A stretch of DNA of 64,000 bases from Candidatus Latescibacterota bacterium (GCA_022821085.1 JAJEEG010000002.1:372001-436000); one strand, 5' to 3'. Positions 40,947-54,182 are shown, counted from the first letter of the stretch. The notes: generated by a model from the sequence alone, not told the origin. Program-made: numbers and translations.

Positions 40947-42731
40947 TCATTTGGCGGGTTGAACGGGGAAGAACCGGTTTTGAAAGGCCTGCTGCACGAT
41001 GGTCAGCACGTTGATCATGGTCCAGTACAGGATCAGTCCGGAAGGCAGGTTCATCATGATGAAGAACAGCACCGCGGGCATGATGTAGACGAACATGGCC
41101 TGCCGGGGATCCTTCATCGTCATCTTGGACTGGATCAGCATCGTGGCCGCCATGAGGACGGGAAGCACGTAATACGGGTCCCGGAGGGACAGGTCCTGGA
41201 TCCACCCGATGAACGGCGCGTCCCGCAGTTCGATCGTACTGCTGAAGATGGTGTAGAGCGCGATGAGGATCGGCATCTGCAGCAACAGCGGCAGGCAGCC
41301 GCCCAGCGGGTTCACCCCCGCGTCCCGGTACAGTTTCATCATCTCCTGGTTCAGCTTGGTCGAGTCGTTCTTGTGCTTCTCCTTGAGCGATTCCATTTTC
41401 GGCTGAAGGGCGGCCATGCCCTGCGTGGCCTTCATGCTCTTGTGGGTCAGGGGAAAGAGCAGGATCTTCACGATGATGGACAGCACGATGATCACGACAC
41501 CGTAATTGGTGATGAACTGGTGCAGCCAGACCAGGGAAATGAGCGTGATCCTGCTGATCGGCTGTATGATCGTCCATCCGAGATCGACGGCGCCTTCGAG
41601 TCCGTATCCGTATCGCTCCAGCGTATCGTAATGGACCGGGCCGAGATAGAGGAGGAAGTTGTCCACCAGGGGCGATGCGAGTCCCATCGACAGTTCCGCG
41701 GCGATCTGCCGGTCGTCGTATTGGGCGCGCTGCACGGGCCGGCCGTTCAGCCGGTATCCCCTGGCCTTCCGGTCCACCGGCACCATGGCGGTGAAGAAAT
41801 ACTTACTTCGCACGCCGACCCAGTGGGTCTCTCCCGTGGTCTCGGGCCGCGGATCTTCGAACTCGGTCCCCAGGTCTTCATCGATCACCGTGTCGTTGAG
41901 CGAGGCGAATCCCCTGAAGGCGTACAGATCCTGGTCCCAATCCCGCTCCGTCACGTTAATCCCGCCGCCCCACCGGAGATAGTACTTGCTGCCCAGGGCC
42001 AGGTCCTGCCCGCCGTCGATCCTCACCTGGAGATCCACGGCGTAATCGTCCCGGTTGATCACGAAGGCCTTGGTGATGGTCAGGCCTCCCGGCGCATCGG
42101 CCGTCAGCGTCACGGATCCCGAGGACTGTCCGGGACCCAGCACGACCGCGTCACGGTCCGCGGCGAAACGCAGGGCGCGGGTGCTGCGGGGCCCCCGCTC
42201 CGTGGTGAGCACGATGTCGGGGCCGGCCTCCCGATCGGGGGGGACGAGTTCCACTTCTTCCCCGCCGATTCCCCTGTAATCCTTGAGTTTCCAGCTGGTT
42301 ATCACACCGCCCATCGTATTGATCACACCCCGGAAGTACGCGTTTTCGACGACGATTTCACGGGGCGCCGGCGCGCCTTCGGCAGGAGGGAGAAACAACA
42401 CGCGCTCGGAACGGTCCCAGCTGTCCGCGGCCAGGTCCTGCCGGGGGCGTTCTTCGGTACGGGGAGGCGGCGCCCGCCCGGGCTCCGTTACGGCGGCGTC
42501 CGGCGGCGCGTCGAAAGTCTGTTGCGCGTCGTAGGACGGTACGGCGGTCGCGCCGGGAGGGTAGGCGTCCGCGGGATCGTCTCCGGCCGCGAAATCCCCC
42601 GGCTGCTCCTGCGGAACCGTCCGGTCGATCTGGGCGGGACGCTGGGGCGCGTACATGGGGTATATAATGTAGTAGTAACCTATCCAGGTCAGGATGATCA
42701 GTCCGAATGCGCCGAGTACCCGTTTTTCCAT
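40947..42731 (-). CDS. yidC: Membrane protein insertase
   Basis: YidC inserts and folds inner-membrane proteins, alone or with SecYEG. The 594-residue protein has the Gram-negative layout: an N-terminal membrane segment (VLGAFGLIILTWIGYYYIIY), a large periplasmic beta-domain (about 60-330) and the conserved five-helix core beginning near WLHQFITNYGVVIIVLSIIV. The hydrophilic-groove Arg region is expected around LFPLTHKSMKATQGM. The periplasmic domain supports an organism with an outer membrane. Confidence 0.93.
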   Translation of the reverse strand: MEKRVLGAFGLIILTWIGYYYIIYPMYAPQRPAQIDRTVPQEQPGDFAAGDDPADAYPPGATAVPSYDAQQTFDAPPDAAVTEPGRAPPPRTEERPRQDLAADSWDRSERVLFLPPAEGAPAPREIVVENAYFRGVINTMGGVITSWKLKDYRGIGGEEVELVPPDREAGPDIVLTTERGPRSTRALRFAADRDAVVLGPGQSSGSVTLTADAPGGLTITKAFVINRDDYAVDLQVRIDGGQDLALGSKYYLRWGGGINVTERDWDQDLYAFRGFASLNDTVIDEDLGTEFEDPRPETTGETHWVGVRSKYFFTAMVPVDRKARGYRLNGRPVQRAQYDDRQIAAELSMGLASPLVDNFLLYLGPVHYDTLERYGYGLEGAVDLGWTIIQPISRITLISLVWLHQFITNYGVVIIVLSIIVKILLFPLTHKSMKATQGMAALQPKMESLKEKHKNDSTKLNQEMMKLYRDAGVNPLGGCLPLLLQMPILIALYTIFSSTIELRDAPFIGWIQDLSLRDPYYVLPVLMAATMLIQSKMTMKDPRQAMFVYIMPAVLFFIMMNLPSGLILYWTMINVLTIVQQAFQNRFFPVQPAK

Positions 42732-42770
42732 GGTTGTTGTGATTCCGGGGTTTCAAGCCGTGGCATGCGG

Positions 42771-43088
42771 CTAATCGTTTGGTCCGCCATGTGCGCCAGG
42801 GGCGCCGGCTCCGGCGGGTCCGACTGTTCCGCCCGTTCCGCCCGATCCGGCCGTCCGCTCCACCGGATCGTAACCGCCGGGGTGGAAGGGATGGCACCGC
42901 AGCAGCCGCCACGCGGCCATGCGGGTCCCGGCGAACAGGCCCTTGCGTTCCAGCGCTTCGATGGCGTAATTCGAACAGGTGGGGGTAAACCTGCAGCTTG
43001 GCGGTAGGAGCGGGGAGATCGCGAGCCGATAGCCGCGGACGCCCCAGACGAGCGCGGTCGTGATTGCCGTGGTCAGCCGTTTCCACAT
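42771..43088 (-). CDS. yidD: Membrane protein insertion efficiency factor
   Basis: YidD is a small membrane-associated helper of YidC. The 105-residue product contains the family core [29 protein letters not shown] and FHPGGYDPV, with three conserved cysteines or nearby residues. The tail after DPVERT is a Gly/Ala-rich extension of about 25 residues. I chose the ATG at 43088 (MWKRL), which overlaps the end of rnpA by 16 bp; the frame continues upstream but is antisense-like there. Confidence 0.85.
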   Translation of the reverse strand: MWKRLTTAITTALVWGVRGYRLAISPLLPPSCRFTPTCSNYAIEALERKGLFAGTRMAAWRLLRCHPFHPGGYDPVERTAGSGGTGGTVGPAGAGAPGAHGGPND

Positions 43089-43444
43089 AAGCGTGTCACC
43101 GCGGTACGGTAGAGGGACAGGAACTCTTCGTTCATCTGGCGGTAGGTCCATTCCCGGCCGGGACTGCGGGCAATCAGCACCAGGTGCACCCCCCTCTTCA
43201 GGCGGCTCCTGTTCAACCGGTAGATTTCCCGCATTCTCCGGCGGACCAGGTTACGCTTGACCGCACCGCCGTAGTGCCTGGTCACGATGAAACCGACCCG
43301 GCGCTCGAGCCGGTCCGGACACGCGGCCACGGACAGGGTCATCGAACGTCCTCGGACGGTCAGTCCGCATTTCCTGACCCGTTCGAACTCCCACCGGTGC
43401 CTCATGCGTTCGTCGTGGGGAAAACGTAGGGAACCGGCGGCCAT
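43073..43444 (-). CDS. rnpA: Ribonuclease P protein component
   Basis: RnpA binds the RNase P RNA and helps it cleave the 5' leader from pre-tRNAs. The 123-residue basic protein has the family signature [20 protein letters not shown] and an N-terminus, [19 protein letters not shown], like other RnpA proteins. It lies 32 bp after rpmH and overlaps yidD, the usual order. Confidence 0.92.
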   Translation of the reverse strand: MAAGSLRFPHDERMRHRWEFERVRKCGLTVRGRSMTLSVAACPDRLERRVGFIVTRHYGGAVKRNLVRRRMREIYRLNRSRLKRGVHLVLIARSPGREWTYRQMNEEFLSLYRTAVTRLCGNG

Positions 43445-43476
43445 GGTGCATCGGTCCTGCTGCGTTCGGGCGGCGC

Positions 43477-43611
43477 CTAAACGGCAACGCGTACCCTTCC
43501 CTTGGCCCGTCGGCGGTTCAGAATCAACCGTCCCGCTCTGGTGCTCATCCTTCGACGAAACCCGTGCCTGCGGTGCCGCTTGAGATTACTCGGCTGAAAG
43601 GTCCGCTTCAT
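43477..43611 (-). CDS. rpmH: 50S ribosomal protein L34
   Basis: The 44-residue protein reads [18 protein letters not shown] at its start and [12 protein letters not shown] at its end, the invariant L34 pattern of short basic segments. It heads the rpmH-rnpA-yidD-yidC-mnmE-mnmG-rsmG transcript, directly after a near-consensus promoter, and is divergent from dnaA. Confidence 0.97.
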   Translation of the reverse strand: MKRTFQPSNLKRHRRHGFRRRMSTRAGRLILNRRRAKGRVRVAV

Positions 43612-43660
43612 CGTTTACTCCCGTTTTTTCTTCCTGTTTTCGCAAAAACAATAGCCCTCC

Positions 43661-43689
43661 ATATTACCCCTGGAACGCGATTAAGTCAA
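43661..43689 (-). promoter_or_regulatory. rpmH operon promoter
   Basis: On the minus strand TTGACT (43689-43684) and TAATAT (43666-43661) are separated by 17 bp, 50 bp before the rpmH start codon. An inverted repeat CCCCTGGAA/TTCCAGGGG spans the -35 region (about 43667-43713), which could be an operator or chance. Confidence 0.75.
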
Positions 43690-43736
43690 GTTGTTTTTGG
43701 TCATTCCAGGGGAGCAAATCTTTTCGAGATATTCTC

Positions 43737-43765
43737 TTGACAGCACCCCACTCACCATACATACT
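43737..43765 (+). promoter_or_regulatory. Candidate dnaA promoter
   Basis: TTGACA (43737-43742) is followed after 17 bp by CATACT (43760-43765). The leader to dnaA would be about 180 bases. No perfect DnaA box is seen in this 343-bp rpmH-dnaA gap, so autorepression by DnaA at this site is not obvious. Confidence 0.5.
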
Positions 43766-43954
43766 AAAATGAAGATACTACCCGCAACGCTTCCGCCTGC
43801 CGTGGATTTGTTGTCGCATCTAATACCACCTTAAATGCAGTAATTACAACAATTTAGCATGTTACATGCGAGCGTACGAGTATGTTTTCGGACCGGAAAG
43901 CCACCGGTCCGTTCACAGGCGTTCCATTCCCTTCGGACCACAAGGTAATACGCA

Positions 43955-45379
<1,425 letters not shown>

Positions 45380-46075
45380 CCCGCCTGCCGTCCAGCAACA
45401 CGCACCACGCCGACATATTCCCCCAACGATGTGGATAACCATCAACTTATCCACATTTTGTCAACAAATCACACCTGTCGTAACTCCCGCTCCATCATGA
45501 AGTTGCATATTGTATAAACACCATTTCCACACCTATCCACCGAGGATAATGCACCGGGGTGTGGAAAGGTCGCCTGACACGGTCTGAAAAGGGAGTGTTT
45601 CGGCCTCGAACGGGTTCGGATACGTCCGTTTACGCGCCGACAGATATCTTGCGCGTTTCCAGGCTGGAGATGATGTGGATAACCCGGGGGATAATGGGAT
45701 GGGATGTGTTGATGATTTGTGCATAACCCGGCGTTTTGTCCGTCTTCGGTTTCTAGTGTGTGGATTATGTGGATAAACAACTGTTTAGTTGCCTGTTTCT
45801 CCACATCTTTGTTTTTACTCAAGTGATTGAATTTATTGTAGGTTATTATCCTATATGCGTGTTTATGCACATATCCACATTCCTTATTAGTATTATTCCT
45901 TTCTAATACATAAAGACTATAAAACTAAGTATACACAATATATTGTACGTTTCTCAGAGCCTTACTGCGACGTTATACAATATAGGGTAGTTTTACCTCA
46001 CAAAACCCTTGCGCTGTCCCGAGCGTAATCTATATTATATTCAATAGTTTTAAGAGGTTACTGTACAATCAACCT
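45380..46075. other. Replication origin oriC (dnaA-dnaN interval)
   Basis: This gene-free interval holds four perfect DnaA boxes (TTATCCACA or its complement) at 45430-45438, 45447-45455, 45674-45682 and 45768-45776. Close variants occur at 45759-45767 (immediately abutting the previous one), 45797-45805 and 45871-45879. From about 45820 to 46060 the sequence is strongly A+T-rich, in contrast to the GC-rich genes, and is the likely unwinding element; TTAGTATTATT at about 45886 could be a DnaA-trio-like stretch. The location between dnaA and dnaN is standard for many bacteria. Confidence 0.9.
46009..46036 (+). promoter_or_regulatory. Candidate dnaN promoter
   Basis: TTGCGC (46009-46014) and TATATT (46031-46036) lie 16 bp apart at the right end of the origin region, about 120 bp before the dnaN start. 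Confidence 0.5.
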
Positions 46076-46096
46076 CCCAGGTTCATTCTGTACAGT
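46060..46096 (+). promoter_or_regulatory. Two-tier inverted repeat in the dnaN leader
   Basis: ACTGTACA (46060-46067) is repeated inverted as TGTACAGT (46089-46096). Inside, AACCT (46071-46075) pairs with AGGTT (46079-46083) around a CCC loop. In RNA it would form a hairpin 60 bases before the dnaN start; in DNA it could be an operator. It is not the SOS box, whose spacing differs. Confidence 0.6.
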
Positions 46097-46155
46097 GCGG
46101 ATCCGACGAGGTAACCGGCGAAGAACGCCCTGAAGACTGCCCAAAGGAGTACCCT

Positions 46156-47286
46156 GTGAAAATCACCATTCCATCCAGTTCCACCCTGATGAGCGGCATA
46201 CAGACCGTTCTGAACGTCGTCCCGCCGAAGACCACCCTGCCCATCCTGTCCAACATGCTGCTGGAGACGGAAGACGGCCACCTGACCATCGGGGCCACCG
46301 ACCTGGACATATTCATCATGACGAAGATCCCCGCCCAGATATCGGGAGAGGGGTCGATCACGGTGCCCGGGAGGAAATTCGCGGAAATGGTGCGCGAGCT
46401 GCCCGACGCACCCGTGGATATCGAGGTGGACGGGGTCAAGGTGATCATCCGGTGTGACCGGGGGGTATTCCGCCTGGTGGGCATCAGCAAGGACGAGTAC
46501 CCGGCGCTGCCGGACGTGAAGTCCGAACAGACCATAGAGCTTCCGTCGTCATCGCTGCAGCGGCTGATCCGGAAGACGGTGTACGCCGTATCGAAGGACG
46601 AGATCCACCCGAGTCTCTGGGGCGCGTTCCTCCGCATAGGCCGCGGCGCCGTCCGGATGGTGGCCACCGACGGGCACCGGCTGGCCAAGACGACGCTCCC
46701 CTGCGATGTTTCCGATGCGGCCACGGAGGGGATCATCGTGCCGCCCAAGGCGCTGAACAACCTCTCGCGCCTCATCGGGGAATCGGATTCGCCATCCCGG
46801 ATCACCATCGGCGAGAACCACGTCCTGTTCGAACTGGAGAACGCCCGGTTGTTCGCCAGGCTGATCGAAGCGACCTATCCGGACTACGAACGGGTGATTC
46901 CCACGGGGAACGACAAGGTGGTCAAGGTAAACCGCGAGGAGCTCGAGAGCGCCGTCCGCCGCGTGTCCGTGCTTTCCAACCCCTCCACCCGCCAGATACG
47001 GTATTCCTTCCGGCCGGGTTTTGTCGAATTGAGTTCCTTCAGCCACGATATCGGCGGCGAGGCCCGGGAAGAAGTGCCGGCCGAATACGAAGGCGAAGTC
47101 ATGGACACGACCTACGATTTCCGCTACCTGCTCGACGTCGTTGAGCGGATCGAGAGCGAAGAGGTGGTTTTCAAACTGGATACGCCGGTCAGCGCGGGGA
47201 TCATCACCCCGTCCCGGGAAGAAGCGGAGGGCGAGGACTACGAGTGCCTGATCATGCCCTTCAGGACGACCGAGGCGGAAAGCTAA
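46156..47286 (+). CDS. dnaN: DNA polymerase III sliding clamp (beta subunit)
   Basis: DnaN is the ring clamp that tethers the replicase to DNA. The 376-residue protein has the three-domain beta-clamp plan with PKTTLPILSNMLLETEDGHLTI in domain 1 and the C-terminal EDYECLIMPFRT that ends clamp proteins with the MPMR-like pocket residues. It starts at a GTG preceded by AAAGGAG. recF follows two bases after its stop. Confidence 0.95.
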   Translation: MKITIPSSSTLMSGIQTVLNVVPPKTTLPILSNMLLETEDGHLTIGATDLDIFIMTKIPAQISGEGSITVPGRKFAEMVRELPDAPVDIEVDGVKVIIRCDRGVFRLVGISKDEYPALPDVKSEQTIELPSSSLQRLIRKTVYAVSKDEIHPSLWGAFLRIGRGAVRMVATDGHRLAKTTLPCDVSDAATEGIIVPPKALNNLSRLIGESDSPSRITIGENHVLFELENARLFARLIEATYPDYERVIPTGNDKVVKVNREELESAVRRVSVLSNPSTRQIRYSFRPGFVELSSFSHDIGGEAREEVPAEYEGEVMDTTYDFRYLLDVVERIESEEVVFKLDTPVSAGIITPSREEAEGEDYECLIMPFRTTEAES

Positions 47287-47287
47287 G

Positions 47288-48389
47288 GTGCACCTTCAAG
47301 GGCTGTCCCTCAGTCATTTCAGGAATTACGCATCCCTGTCGCTGGCCTGTGATTTGCAAACGAACGTTTTCATCGGATCGAACGGACAAGGAAAAACCAA
47401 CCTGCTGGAAGCGGTTTACTACCTGTGCGTGGCCCGGTCCTGCCGCGAGGCACAGGACCGGGATCTCGTGCGCATGGGTGCGGACCATTTCCTGATACAG
47501 GGGCAGGGCCGGTCCGCGGAGGGCAGGGAGGTCGAGGTACAGATCAGGTACGCCCGCCCGGCGGGAAAGAAGGTCTTTGTAAACGAATCGCCCCAGCGGA
47601 ACCTCTCGGACCTGTATGGTATCCTGGCGGCCGTCGTGATCTCCCCGGACGACCGGAGGCTGGTCCAGGGCTCGCCGGGCTCGCGCCGGCGGTTCCTCGA
47701 CATCGCGATCTCGCAGTCCAACGCGGCGTATCTTTCCGCCCTGCAGGAATACAGGCGGGTGGTCCGGCAACGGAACGAGGCGCTGCGCGCGCACCAGGAG
47801 CGGCCGGGGAAGATGGAGGGCCTGGAGGTCTGGAACGCCCCGCTGGTCGCGCTGGGCAGCCGGATCATGAGAAAGCGGGTGGAGGTCGTCGAGGACCTGA
47901 AGGAAGAAGCCAGCCGCATTCACGCCGCCGTCAGCGACGACAGCGAGTGCCTCGAGATCGCCTATGCGCCGTCCTTCGAATACGAGACCCTTGCCGATAT
48001 CGAGCAGGCCTTCGAGGAGGCGCTGGACCGGGCCGCGCCGCGGGAGAGGGCGCGGTGCATGACGGAAGTGGGACCCCACCGGGACGACCTGGCCATCCGG
48101 ATGAACGGGGTCTCGCTGCAGGCGTTCGGGTCGCAAGGACAGCACAAGACGGCGGCGACGGCCCTCAAGCTGGCGGAAGCCCGCTTTCTGTGGCACCGGC
48201 TGCAGGCCCCGCCCCTGCTGCTCCTGGATGACATATTCGCGGAGATCGACGCCGCCAGGACGGGCCGCCTGATGGAAATGGTACCCGCCTACGGCCAGAC
48301 CTTCATCACGACGGCCAAGGAAAGCGATATCGGAGACTACCGCCGGGGGATCACCCGGTTCCGCGTCCACGGAGGCGCGGTGACGCCCT

Positions 48390-48397
<8 letters not shown>
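47288..48397 (+). CDS. recF: DNA replication and repair protein RecF
   Basis: RecF loads RecA at gaps together with RecO and RecR. The 369-residue SMC-like ATPase shows Walker A FIGSNGQGKTNLLEAVYYL, the signature region FGSQGQHKTAATALKLA and Walker B PLLLLDDIFAEIDAARTG. The start is a GTG two bases after dnaN. It overlaps the dciA-like gene by 8 bp, consistent with a single dnaN-recF-dciA-gyrB-gyrA transcript. Confidence 0.95.
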
Positions 48398-51151
<2,754 letters not shown>

Positions 51152-51173
51152 TTAACACGTTCAAGGGGAAAGC

Positions 51174-53672
51174 ATGGCGGTAGAACAACACGACAACATC
51201 CAGCCGATCTTCATCGAAGACGAGATGAAGAGTTCCTATCTCGACTTCTCCATGAGCGTGAACCTGTCCCGGGCGATCCCGGACGTCCGCGACGGGTTCA
51301 AGCCGTCCCAGCGGCGCATTCTCGTGGCGATGCGCGACCTGAACCTGACGCCGGGCCGTCCCACGCGGAAGTGCGCCAAGATCGTCGGCCAGACGATCGG
51401 GGACTACCATCCCCACGGCGACCTGGCCGTGTACGATACCCTCGCGCGGATGGCCCAGCCCTTCAGCATGCGCTACCCCATGGTCTTCGGCCAGGGCAAT
51501 TTCGGATCCATCGACGGCGATCCGCCGGGCGCCATGCGGTACACCGAATCGCGGATGTCCCGCCTGGCCATCGAGATGATGGAGGACATCGACAAGAACA
51601 CGGTCGATTTCATGCCCAACTACGACGAGTCGAAAGACGAGCCGACGGTGCTGCCGGGCAAGTTCCCGAACCTGCTCTGCAACGGGTCGCTCGGCATCGG
51701 CGTGGGCATGGCCTCCAACCTGCCGTCCCATAATCTCAGCGAAGTGGTGGACGGGATCGTGGCGGTGATCGACCACCCGGAAATCACGATCGGGGAGATC
51801 GCCGCGCACATCCAGGGACCGGATTTCGCCACCGGCGCCATCATCTACGGCCGCAACGCGATCAACGAGTATTTCCACACCGGCCGCGGGAAGATCAAGG
51901 TGCGCGCCCGCACGACGATCGAGGTGCACGAGCAGAGCGAGAAGGAAACCATCGTCGTCACGGAGATCCCCTACAAGGTCAACAAGTCCAGCCTGATCGA
52001 GAAGATCGCCGACCTCGTCCGCGAGAAGCAGGTGCTCGGCATTACCGACATACGGGACGAATCGGACCGTTCGGGCATGCGCATCGCCATCGACGTGCGG
52101 CGGGACATCCCGGGCAACATCGTGCTCAACCACCTCTTCAAGATGACGCCGCTGGAGACCACCATCGGCGTCACCATGCTGGCGCTCGTGGACGGCCGGC
52201 CCCGGGTCCTGAACATCAAGGAGTGCATCCAGCACTTCATCGACCACCGCCACGAGGTGCTGGTGCGCCGGACCACCTTCGACCTCGAGAAAGCCGAGCA
52301 GCGGGCCCACATCGTGGAAGGCCTGCGCGTCGCGCTGGACAACGTGGACCGCGTGATCGAAGTTATCCGCGGATCGCATACCGGCGAGGAGGCCATGGAG
52401 GTCCTGGGAGAGGAGTTCGGACTGTCCCGCGCCCAGGTCGAGGCGATCCTGGACATGCGGCTGCAGCGCCTGACCGGGCTGGAAAGAGACAAGCTCGAGG
52501 AAGAGTACGAAGAGCTGGTCGCGCGTATCGCCGATTTCCGGGACATCCTCTCGCGCCTGGAACGCCGGATGCAGATCATCAAGGACGAGATGATCGACCT
52601 GAAGGAGCGCTACGGCGACGAGCGGCGGACCGAGCTGATCGACATCGAGGGCGATCTCAGCATCGAGGACCTGATCGCCGATGAGGAAATGGTCATCACC
52701 ATATCCCACGCCGGCTACGTCAAGCGCCTGCCCATGGACACCTACCGCAGCCAGAACCGCGGCGGCAAGGGGATCACCGGCATGAAAACCCGGGAAGAGG
52801 ATTTCGTGGAGCACCTCTTTTCCGCCTCGACCCACTCCTACATCCTGTTCTTCACGAACCGCGGCAAGTGCTACTGGCTCAAGGTGTGGGAGATCCCCGA
52901 AGCCGGCCGCACCGCCCGCGGAAAGGCCGTTGTCAACCTGCTGCAGCTCGATCAGGGAGAGAGCATCGCGGCCTTCCTGCCCATCAGGACCTTCGACGAC
53001 GAGCACCATATCCTGATGGTGACGCGGGGAGGCCTGGTGAAGAAAACCGTCCTCTCGGCTTACGGGAATCCCCGGCGGAACGGCATCGTGGCGCTGAACA
53101 TCCTCGAGGGCGACGCCCTCATCGAGGCCCTGTTGACCGACGGCGACAACGACATCGTCATCGCCAGCCGGAACGGCCAGGCCGTCCGCTTTCACGAGAG
53201 CGACGTCCGGACGATGGGCCGCGGCGCCCAGGGGGTGCGGGGCATACGCCTCGGCGAAGGCGACCGGGTCGTGGGCATGCTGGCGTCGGGGCGGGACACC
53301 ACGCTGCTCTCCGTGACGGAGAACGGATACGGAAAGCGCACGGACATCGAGAACTACCGGCTGACCCGCCGCCACAGCAAGGGCGTGAGCAACATACGCA
53401 CCAGTGAGCGCAACGGCCCCGTCGTGTCGATTCACGCGGTCTCCGACGAAGACGAGCTGATGATCATTACCACGAACGGCCTCATCATCCGCCTGCCGGT
53501 CCGCGACCTGCGCCCCATCGGCCGGAACACCCAGGGCGTCCGCCTCATCAACCTGGGCGAGGGGGACCGGGTGATCGATGTTTCCAGGATTACGCCGAGC
53601 GGCGAAGAGGACGATCCGGAGTCCTCCGAAACGGCCGAATCACCCGGATCCGACGGCGACGGGGAGGGTTGA
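51174..53672 (+). CDS. gyrA: DNA gyrase subunit A
   Basis: GyrA cleaves and rejoins DNA through its catalytic Tyr, seen in AMRYTESRMS near residue 124. The 832-residue protein has the breakage-reunion domain and six-bladed C-terminal beta-pinwheel, with the gyrase-specific GyrA box-like QNRGGKG at about residue 527, which distinguishes it from ParC. In the quinolone pocket the sequence is HPHGDLAVYD: Leu84 stands where E. coli has Ser83, while the Asp87 equivalent is kept. A short acidic tail ends the protein. AAGGGGAAAG precedes the ATG. Confidence 0.96.
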   Translation: MAVEQHDNIQPIFIEDEMKSSYLDFSMSVNLSRAIPDVRDGFKPSQRRILVAMRDLNLTPGRPTRKCAKIVGQTIGDYHPHGDLAVYDTLARMAQPFSMRYPMVFGQGNFGSIDGDPPGAMRYTESRMSRLAIEMMEDIDKNTVDFMPNYDESKDEPTVLPGKFPNLLCNGSLGIGVGMASNLPSHNLSEVVDGIVAVIDHPEITIGEIAAHIQGPDFATGAIIYGRNAINEYFHTGRGKIKVRARTTIEVHEQSEKETIVVTEIPYKVNKSSLIEKIADLVREKQVLGITDIRDESDRSGMRIAIDVRRDIPGNIVLNHLFKMTPLETTIGVTMLALVDGRPRVLNIKECIQHFIDHRHEVLVRRTTFDLEKAEQRAHIVEGLRVALDNVDRVIEVIRGSHTGEEAMEVLGEEFGLSRAQVEAILDMRLQRLTGLERDKLEEEYEELVARIADFRDILSRLERRMQIIKDEMIDLKERYGDERRTELIDIEGDLSIEDLIADEEMVITISHAGYVKRLPMDTYRSQNRGGKGITGMKTREEDFVEHLFSASTHSYILFFTNRGKCYWLKVWEIPEAGRTARGKAVVNLLQLDQGESIAAFLPIRTFDDEHHILMVTRGGLVKKTVLSAYGNPRRNGIVALNILEGDALIEALLTDGDNDIVIASRNGQAVRFHESDVRTMGRGAQGVRGIRLGEGDRVVGMLASGRDTTLLSVTENGYGKRTDIENYRLTRRHSKGVSNIRTSERNGPVVSIHAVSDEDELMIITTNGLIIRLPVRDLRPIGRNTQGVRLINLGEGDRVIDVSRITPSGEEDDPESSETAESPGSDGDGEG

Positions 53673-53682
53673 AAAAAAGCGC

Positions 53683-53710
53683 TTGACACCTTAAGCGCGC
53701 ACCCTATATT
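53683..53710 (+). promoter_or_regulatory. Promoter of the lysW operon
   Basis: TTGACA (53683-53688) and TATATT (53705-53710) are 16 bp apart, just after gyrA. The leader to lysW is about 97 bases and can form several small hairpins (for example GGGT/ACCC near 53744-53757 and TGGAA/TTCCA near 53760-53778). I cannot match it to a known riboswitch. Confidence 0.8.
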
Positions 53711-53807
53711 GCGTCCGTTCTACAGGAGGAAAGGCCTTCCCCGAAGGGTGAAAGGACCCTGGAAAACGATTCGTTCCAAGGCTGCATTTGTGTAAAGCGG
53801 GGGTACT

Positions 53808-53975
53808 ATGAGCGGGATATGCCCGGAATGTGGCGCCGAGATCACCTTGGACTATGATGTCGTGGTAGGCGAAATCATAACGTGCCCGGAGTGCGGCGCG
53901 GAACTGGAAGTGGTCAGCGTCGACCCACTGGAGTTCGCGCTGGCACCGGAAGAAGAGGAAGACTGGGGAGAATAA
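53808..53975 (+). CDS. lysW: Lysine biosynthesis amino-carrier protein LysW
   Basis: LysW is a tiny acidic carrier whose C-terminal glutamate is linked to the amino group of alpha-aminoadipate, protecting it while the side chain is turned into lysine. The 55-residue protein has two zinc-ribbon pairs, CPECG at residues 5-9 and CPECG at residues 27-31, and ends in EEEDWGE, the family carrier tail with terminal Glu. It is the first gene behind a strong promoter and is separated from the enzymes by a leader reading frame and terminator, which would let the carrier be made in excess. Confidence 0.95.
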   Translation: MSGICPECGAEITLDYDVVVGEIITCPECGAELEVVSVDPLEFALAPEEEEDWGE

Positions 53976-54018
53976 GCCGCGGACGAAGGGCGGTTTCGAA
54001 AACACTCGGGAAACCACG

Positions 54019-54096
54019 ATGAGCAAACGAATGAAACATAAACATGGTAAACATGATTGTGATTTGAGTTCGTCCGCTCATCGGGCCCCACGGTAA
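54019..54096 (+). CDS. Putative Lys/His-rich leader peptide
   Basis: A 25-codon frame starts [12 protein letters not shown] and ends at TAA (54094-54096). Its first 12 codons contain four Lys (all AAA) and three His (all CAT), in an A-rich island inside GC-rich DNA. It lies between lysW and the lysine-enzyme genes, and is followed by a hairpin that includes its stop codon and by a strong terminator. These are the parts of ribosome-mediated attenuation, as known for his and thr leaders. The initiation signal is weak (GGGAAA at 54008-54013), so translation itself is an inference. Confidence 0.6.
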   Translation: MSKRMKHKHGKHDCDLSSSAHRAPR

Positions 54097-54120
54097 TCCT
54101 GCGAAAGGGATTACGGGGCC
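54084..54120 (+). promoter_or_regulatory. Leader hairpin overlapping the leader-peptide stop codon
   Basis: GGCCCC (54084-54089) pairs with GGGGCC (54115-54120) and GTAATCC (54093-54099) pairs with GGATTAC (54108-54114), with an 8-base loop and a 3-base bulge. A ribosome at the TAA at 54094 would prevent this hairpin from forming. Just downstream, GGAACA (54124-54129) can pair with TGTTCC (54141-54146), or CACGG (54120-54124) with CCGTG (54138-54142); either would compete with the terminator below. Confidence 0.6.
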
Positions 54121-54134
54121 ACGGGAACAGTTGG

Positions 54135-54182
54135 GAGCCGTGTTCCTCTTCGATTGAGCGAAGAGGCCGGCTCTTTTTTTTT
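54135..54182 (+). terminator. Intrinsic terminator/attenuator between lysW and lysX
   Basis: GAGCCG (54135-54140) pairs with CGGCTC (54168-54173), and CCTCTTCG (54145-54152) with CGAAGAGG (54159-54166) around a 6-base loop. Nine T follow (54174-54182). It stands ahead of six lysine-pathway genes and hisS with no second promoter in view, so it is more likely conditional or leaky than absolute. Confidence 0.85.

Noticed and set aside
40143-43007. A 954-codon open frame on the plus strand
   Set aside because: It is antisense to mnmE and yidC; its translation is rich in His, Arg, Gly and Asp as for GC-rich shadow frames and shows no domain.
46060-46096. LexA/SOS box reading of the dnaN inverted repeat
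   Set aside because: The arms CTGT and ACAG are about 26 bp apart, not the 8 bp of a SOS box.
53711-53807. Possible riboswitch in the lysW leader
   Set aside because: Several small hairpins can be drawn, but the leader is too short for a lysine riboswitch, and no known riboswitch core was recognised.
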